From Nemertoderma westbladi (taxonomy: Eukaryota; Xenacoelomorpha; Nemertodermatida; Nemertodermatidae): a stretch of 34,635 nucleotides of DNA. Numbering within the stretch: the first letter of the stretch is position 1; each line of letters opens with the position of its first letter. The position numbers and the translations under genes were made by a program. Shown piece by piece: positions 32,641-34,635 of the stretch. The notes under the pieces are model-generated. The model ran no database searches and was not told the origin of the DNA. It saw only the letters and a program-made list of their open reading frames with translations. The stretch lies in the NCBI GenBank assembly GCA_032718475.1, contig JAUCBJ010006920.1:1-34635 (forward strand), given 5' to 3'.

Positions 32641-34635
32641 TGCGGATATAATCAGTCCCCTTGCCCGCAAAGTACCGTGTGGGTGTTTTAACGGACATAA
32701 AAGTTGTTTTTCTATATGTGTGCTTTGGAGGACATGGCAAGATACAAAACCCGCAATGCGTCAAATCCTCTAGCACAGTGTAGCCTTGATGATTCAGATT
32801 ACGACATCTAACAGCTGGTTGCTGGCATGGAAACGGCCGTTGGACACATGGTTCTTTGTTCAGCTTAACAGCCAATCAGAGCGATTTTTACTTTAGATGT
32901 GGAGATATTCTACAGATCGTACTAGGCGTGTTCAGTCTTACAGTGTTATAGTTTTGTTGTTTCTATCTAGGCCAAGAACACCGGCTCTAGAGTCAATTCG
33001 TTTCAGACTTTAGAAGAAACATTAGTAGGCTTAGATTATAGAGCGTATAACTGTTATCAGTCTTATCAGCGGTCCAGCGGTACAATCGTACATTGTTATA
33101 ATCTTAACCTACCGTCTTAATGCTTTTTACTGTTGTTATTATTTATATCAGTTGGTTGAATATTATTACTTGGAGAACATCGATAAATAACCCAAATTTC
33201 CCAATTTTCTTGATACACTACAGGTTAGAGAGACAGGTTACATATAGCGATTGCGACTTATATTATCGTGGTTTGTAGTGAATTTAATGCTATTTGATAG
33301 GCACTACATGAGTCAATTGCTGTTCTCTTTATGTATGATAAAATTCATTGACGGTCGGCAGATTAGTGTGCAGTATTGTGCAGTACCGGTAGTGTGCATG
33401 ATTGTGGCTGATAACTAAGCATTTCCTAAAGAATGCGCCTCATACGTGAATCATAAGCCTTACCGTCTTACCGTTGTGTTTAGTATAAGTCATATCTCTG
33501 TTTACCTAGATAGAGCGCCACATCCTAAAAGGAACTGTTAATATTTCCCGAAAGTGAATAATATTCGTCAGAGATTATTTATTAACGATCAATCGAATAA
33601 TACAGTAAGCTTACACTGCAATAAAATCTAAGCCCTCCGAATCCAGTCTCCCGGGTATATCCAGCGGGTGAATGGACGCGCACTAGGCTGGCTTCGGCTA
33701 ATGTTGTGTTTATTGGTATTAAATACTTGTCATATGTTAAAGTCTATTTATAAACCAAAGACATATAAATTTTGGCAGGTTAAACTGCTAAAGGTCTTCA
33801 AAAGCGCGTACAATAACAGTTATTTTCTTTATTGCAGTAAGCAATAAAGTTGAAAGTACCGGTCGACCGGTAAACCTGAACCGGTACTGCTGTAGGTCCG
33901 TAGGCCCAACTGCTTGAACCGGTACTGCTGTAGGTCCGTGGGCCCAACTGCCAGAATCGGTACTGCTGTAGGTCCGTAGGCCCAACTGCTTGAACCGGTA
34001 CTGCTGTAGGTCCGTAGGCCTAACTGCCTGAACCGGTACTGCTGTAGGTCCGTAGGCCCAACTGCCAGAACCAGTACTTCCAGTATAAGTACATTAGTAT
34101 TATTCGATTTTGATTATTGTATATCGGTAGGTCTTAGTACTTAATCAGGGAACGGCCGCCCTGGTTTTTTATTGAGATTTTACTTATTTCTGTCGGTTTT
34201 ATTTACATGTAAGTTAATATTGAGCAGAAGACGTGTAAGTCTGCTCAGATTGTTCAGATAATTGTAGGCTGGACTCTTGTCGGACTGTTGTTGGGTCTGG
34301 AGAGATTGCGGCGTGTGTAGAGTCTGTCCGATAAAGTGCCAGTTAGTAAGTTGGGGCATCCAGAGTTGTAAGGTCAACCCCCTCCTAAAGAATAAGTCGT
34401 ACTACCGTGTTAGAACGCATACTAACTAACCATTTTGGAATCTGCATATACTGTAGTTTATTTAGGCTTGATAGTAGTCTACCAGCGTTTTAGCCTGTGT
34501 TTGTTTGTGTGGTCTGTTCAGGTACCGTAATAGTTATTACTCAGATATTTTGTAGGCTGGATTGTTGTCTGGCTGTTGTTGGGTCTGGAGAGATTGCGGC
34601 GTGTGTAGAGTCTGTCCGATAAAGTGCCAGTTAGT
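32630..34635 (+). mobile_element. Inverted second copy of the large element's leader, open at right edge
   Basis: The plus strand matches the minus strand of 5345-3400 along its length. It begins TGTAAAAGCTTTTGCGG and shows the same motif order: TTAACGGACATAAAA, ACCCGCAATGCG, GAAACATTAGTAGGCT, ACACTACAGGTTAGAGAGA, GCGCCACATCC, TCGAATAATACAGTA, AATAAAG at 33843, then ACCGGT repeats. Several small indels and perhaps 20 percent mismatch separate the copies. The matching ORFs would lie beyond the window. Confidence 0.7.
33879..34075 (+). repeat. 38-bp minisatellite with ACCGGT motif
   Basis: About five copies of a 38-bp unit (GAACCGGTACTGCTGTAGGT, then CCGTAGGCCCAACTGC) start at 33881, 33919, 33957, 33995 and 34033. 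The left copy of the element has only about one and a half units at the same place (near 3995-4060). Confidence 0.9.

Overview
The window is eukaryotic, most likely from a marine or aquatic invertebrate animal. It is AT-rich, has GT-AG introns of about 110 nt, carries a fibrinogen-domain gene, and is filled with animal-type transposable elements: a Penelope-like element with a GIY-YIG nuclease, several non-LTR retrotransposons, tRNA-derived SINEs and a large satellite. I cannot name the species or phylum. No prokaryotic features were seen.

Layout. Positions 1-5345 hold one long mobile element read on the minus strand: about 3.2 kb of non-coding leader, a 190-aa ORF (2107-1535), then a coiled-coil ORF that runs off the left edge (603-1). 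A diverged copy of its leader lies in inverted orientation at 32630-34635. Next come a zinc-finger/acidic-repeat ORF (6206-5421), a truncated LINE (6927-8024), a decayed Penelope C-terminus (about 9400-8841), and an approximately 8 kb satellite of 41/42-bp monomers (10044-17940) with higher-order duplications.

The main find is one minus-strand gene that I assemble from 30902 down to 18292. Exon 1 encodes a signal peptide. Exon 2 is a complete fibrinogen-related domain. Nine tiny exons (eight of 36 nt, one of 39 nt) mostly sit on exact 145-bp tandem units, each with its own acceptor and donor, and each encodes a 12- or 13-residue Thr/Pro/Ser module. A last exon encodes two apparently related beta-rich domains, a Thr-rich stalk and a C-terminal hydrophobic tail like a GPI signal. 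Every inferred junction is phase 1, so any subset of the microexons can be included or skipped without a frame change. The product would be a secreted or surface lectin-like protein on a mucin-type stalk whose length is set by tandem exon duplication. An in-frame TAA in the last exon would truncate it before the anchor.

The introns of this gene are full of insertions: a full-length Penelope-like element (23071-25734, 12-bp target duplication, inverted terminal repeats, one 732-codon ORF, hammerhead-like motif), a 5'-truncated RTE-type LINE (19479-21835, 12-bp target duplication), an inverted endonuclease fragment of the same LINE family (about 28720-29025), a 163-bp-period repeat block ending in a piggyBac-like TTAA terminus (about 26630-28001), a 23-bp minisatellite beside a C26 tract, and two SINE-like sequences. 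The satellite begins just after the gene's 3' end.
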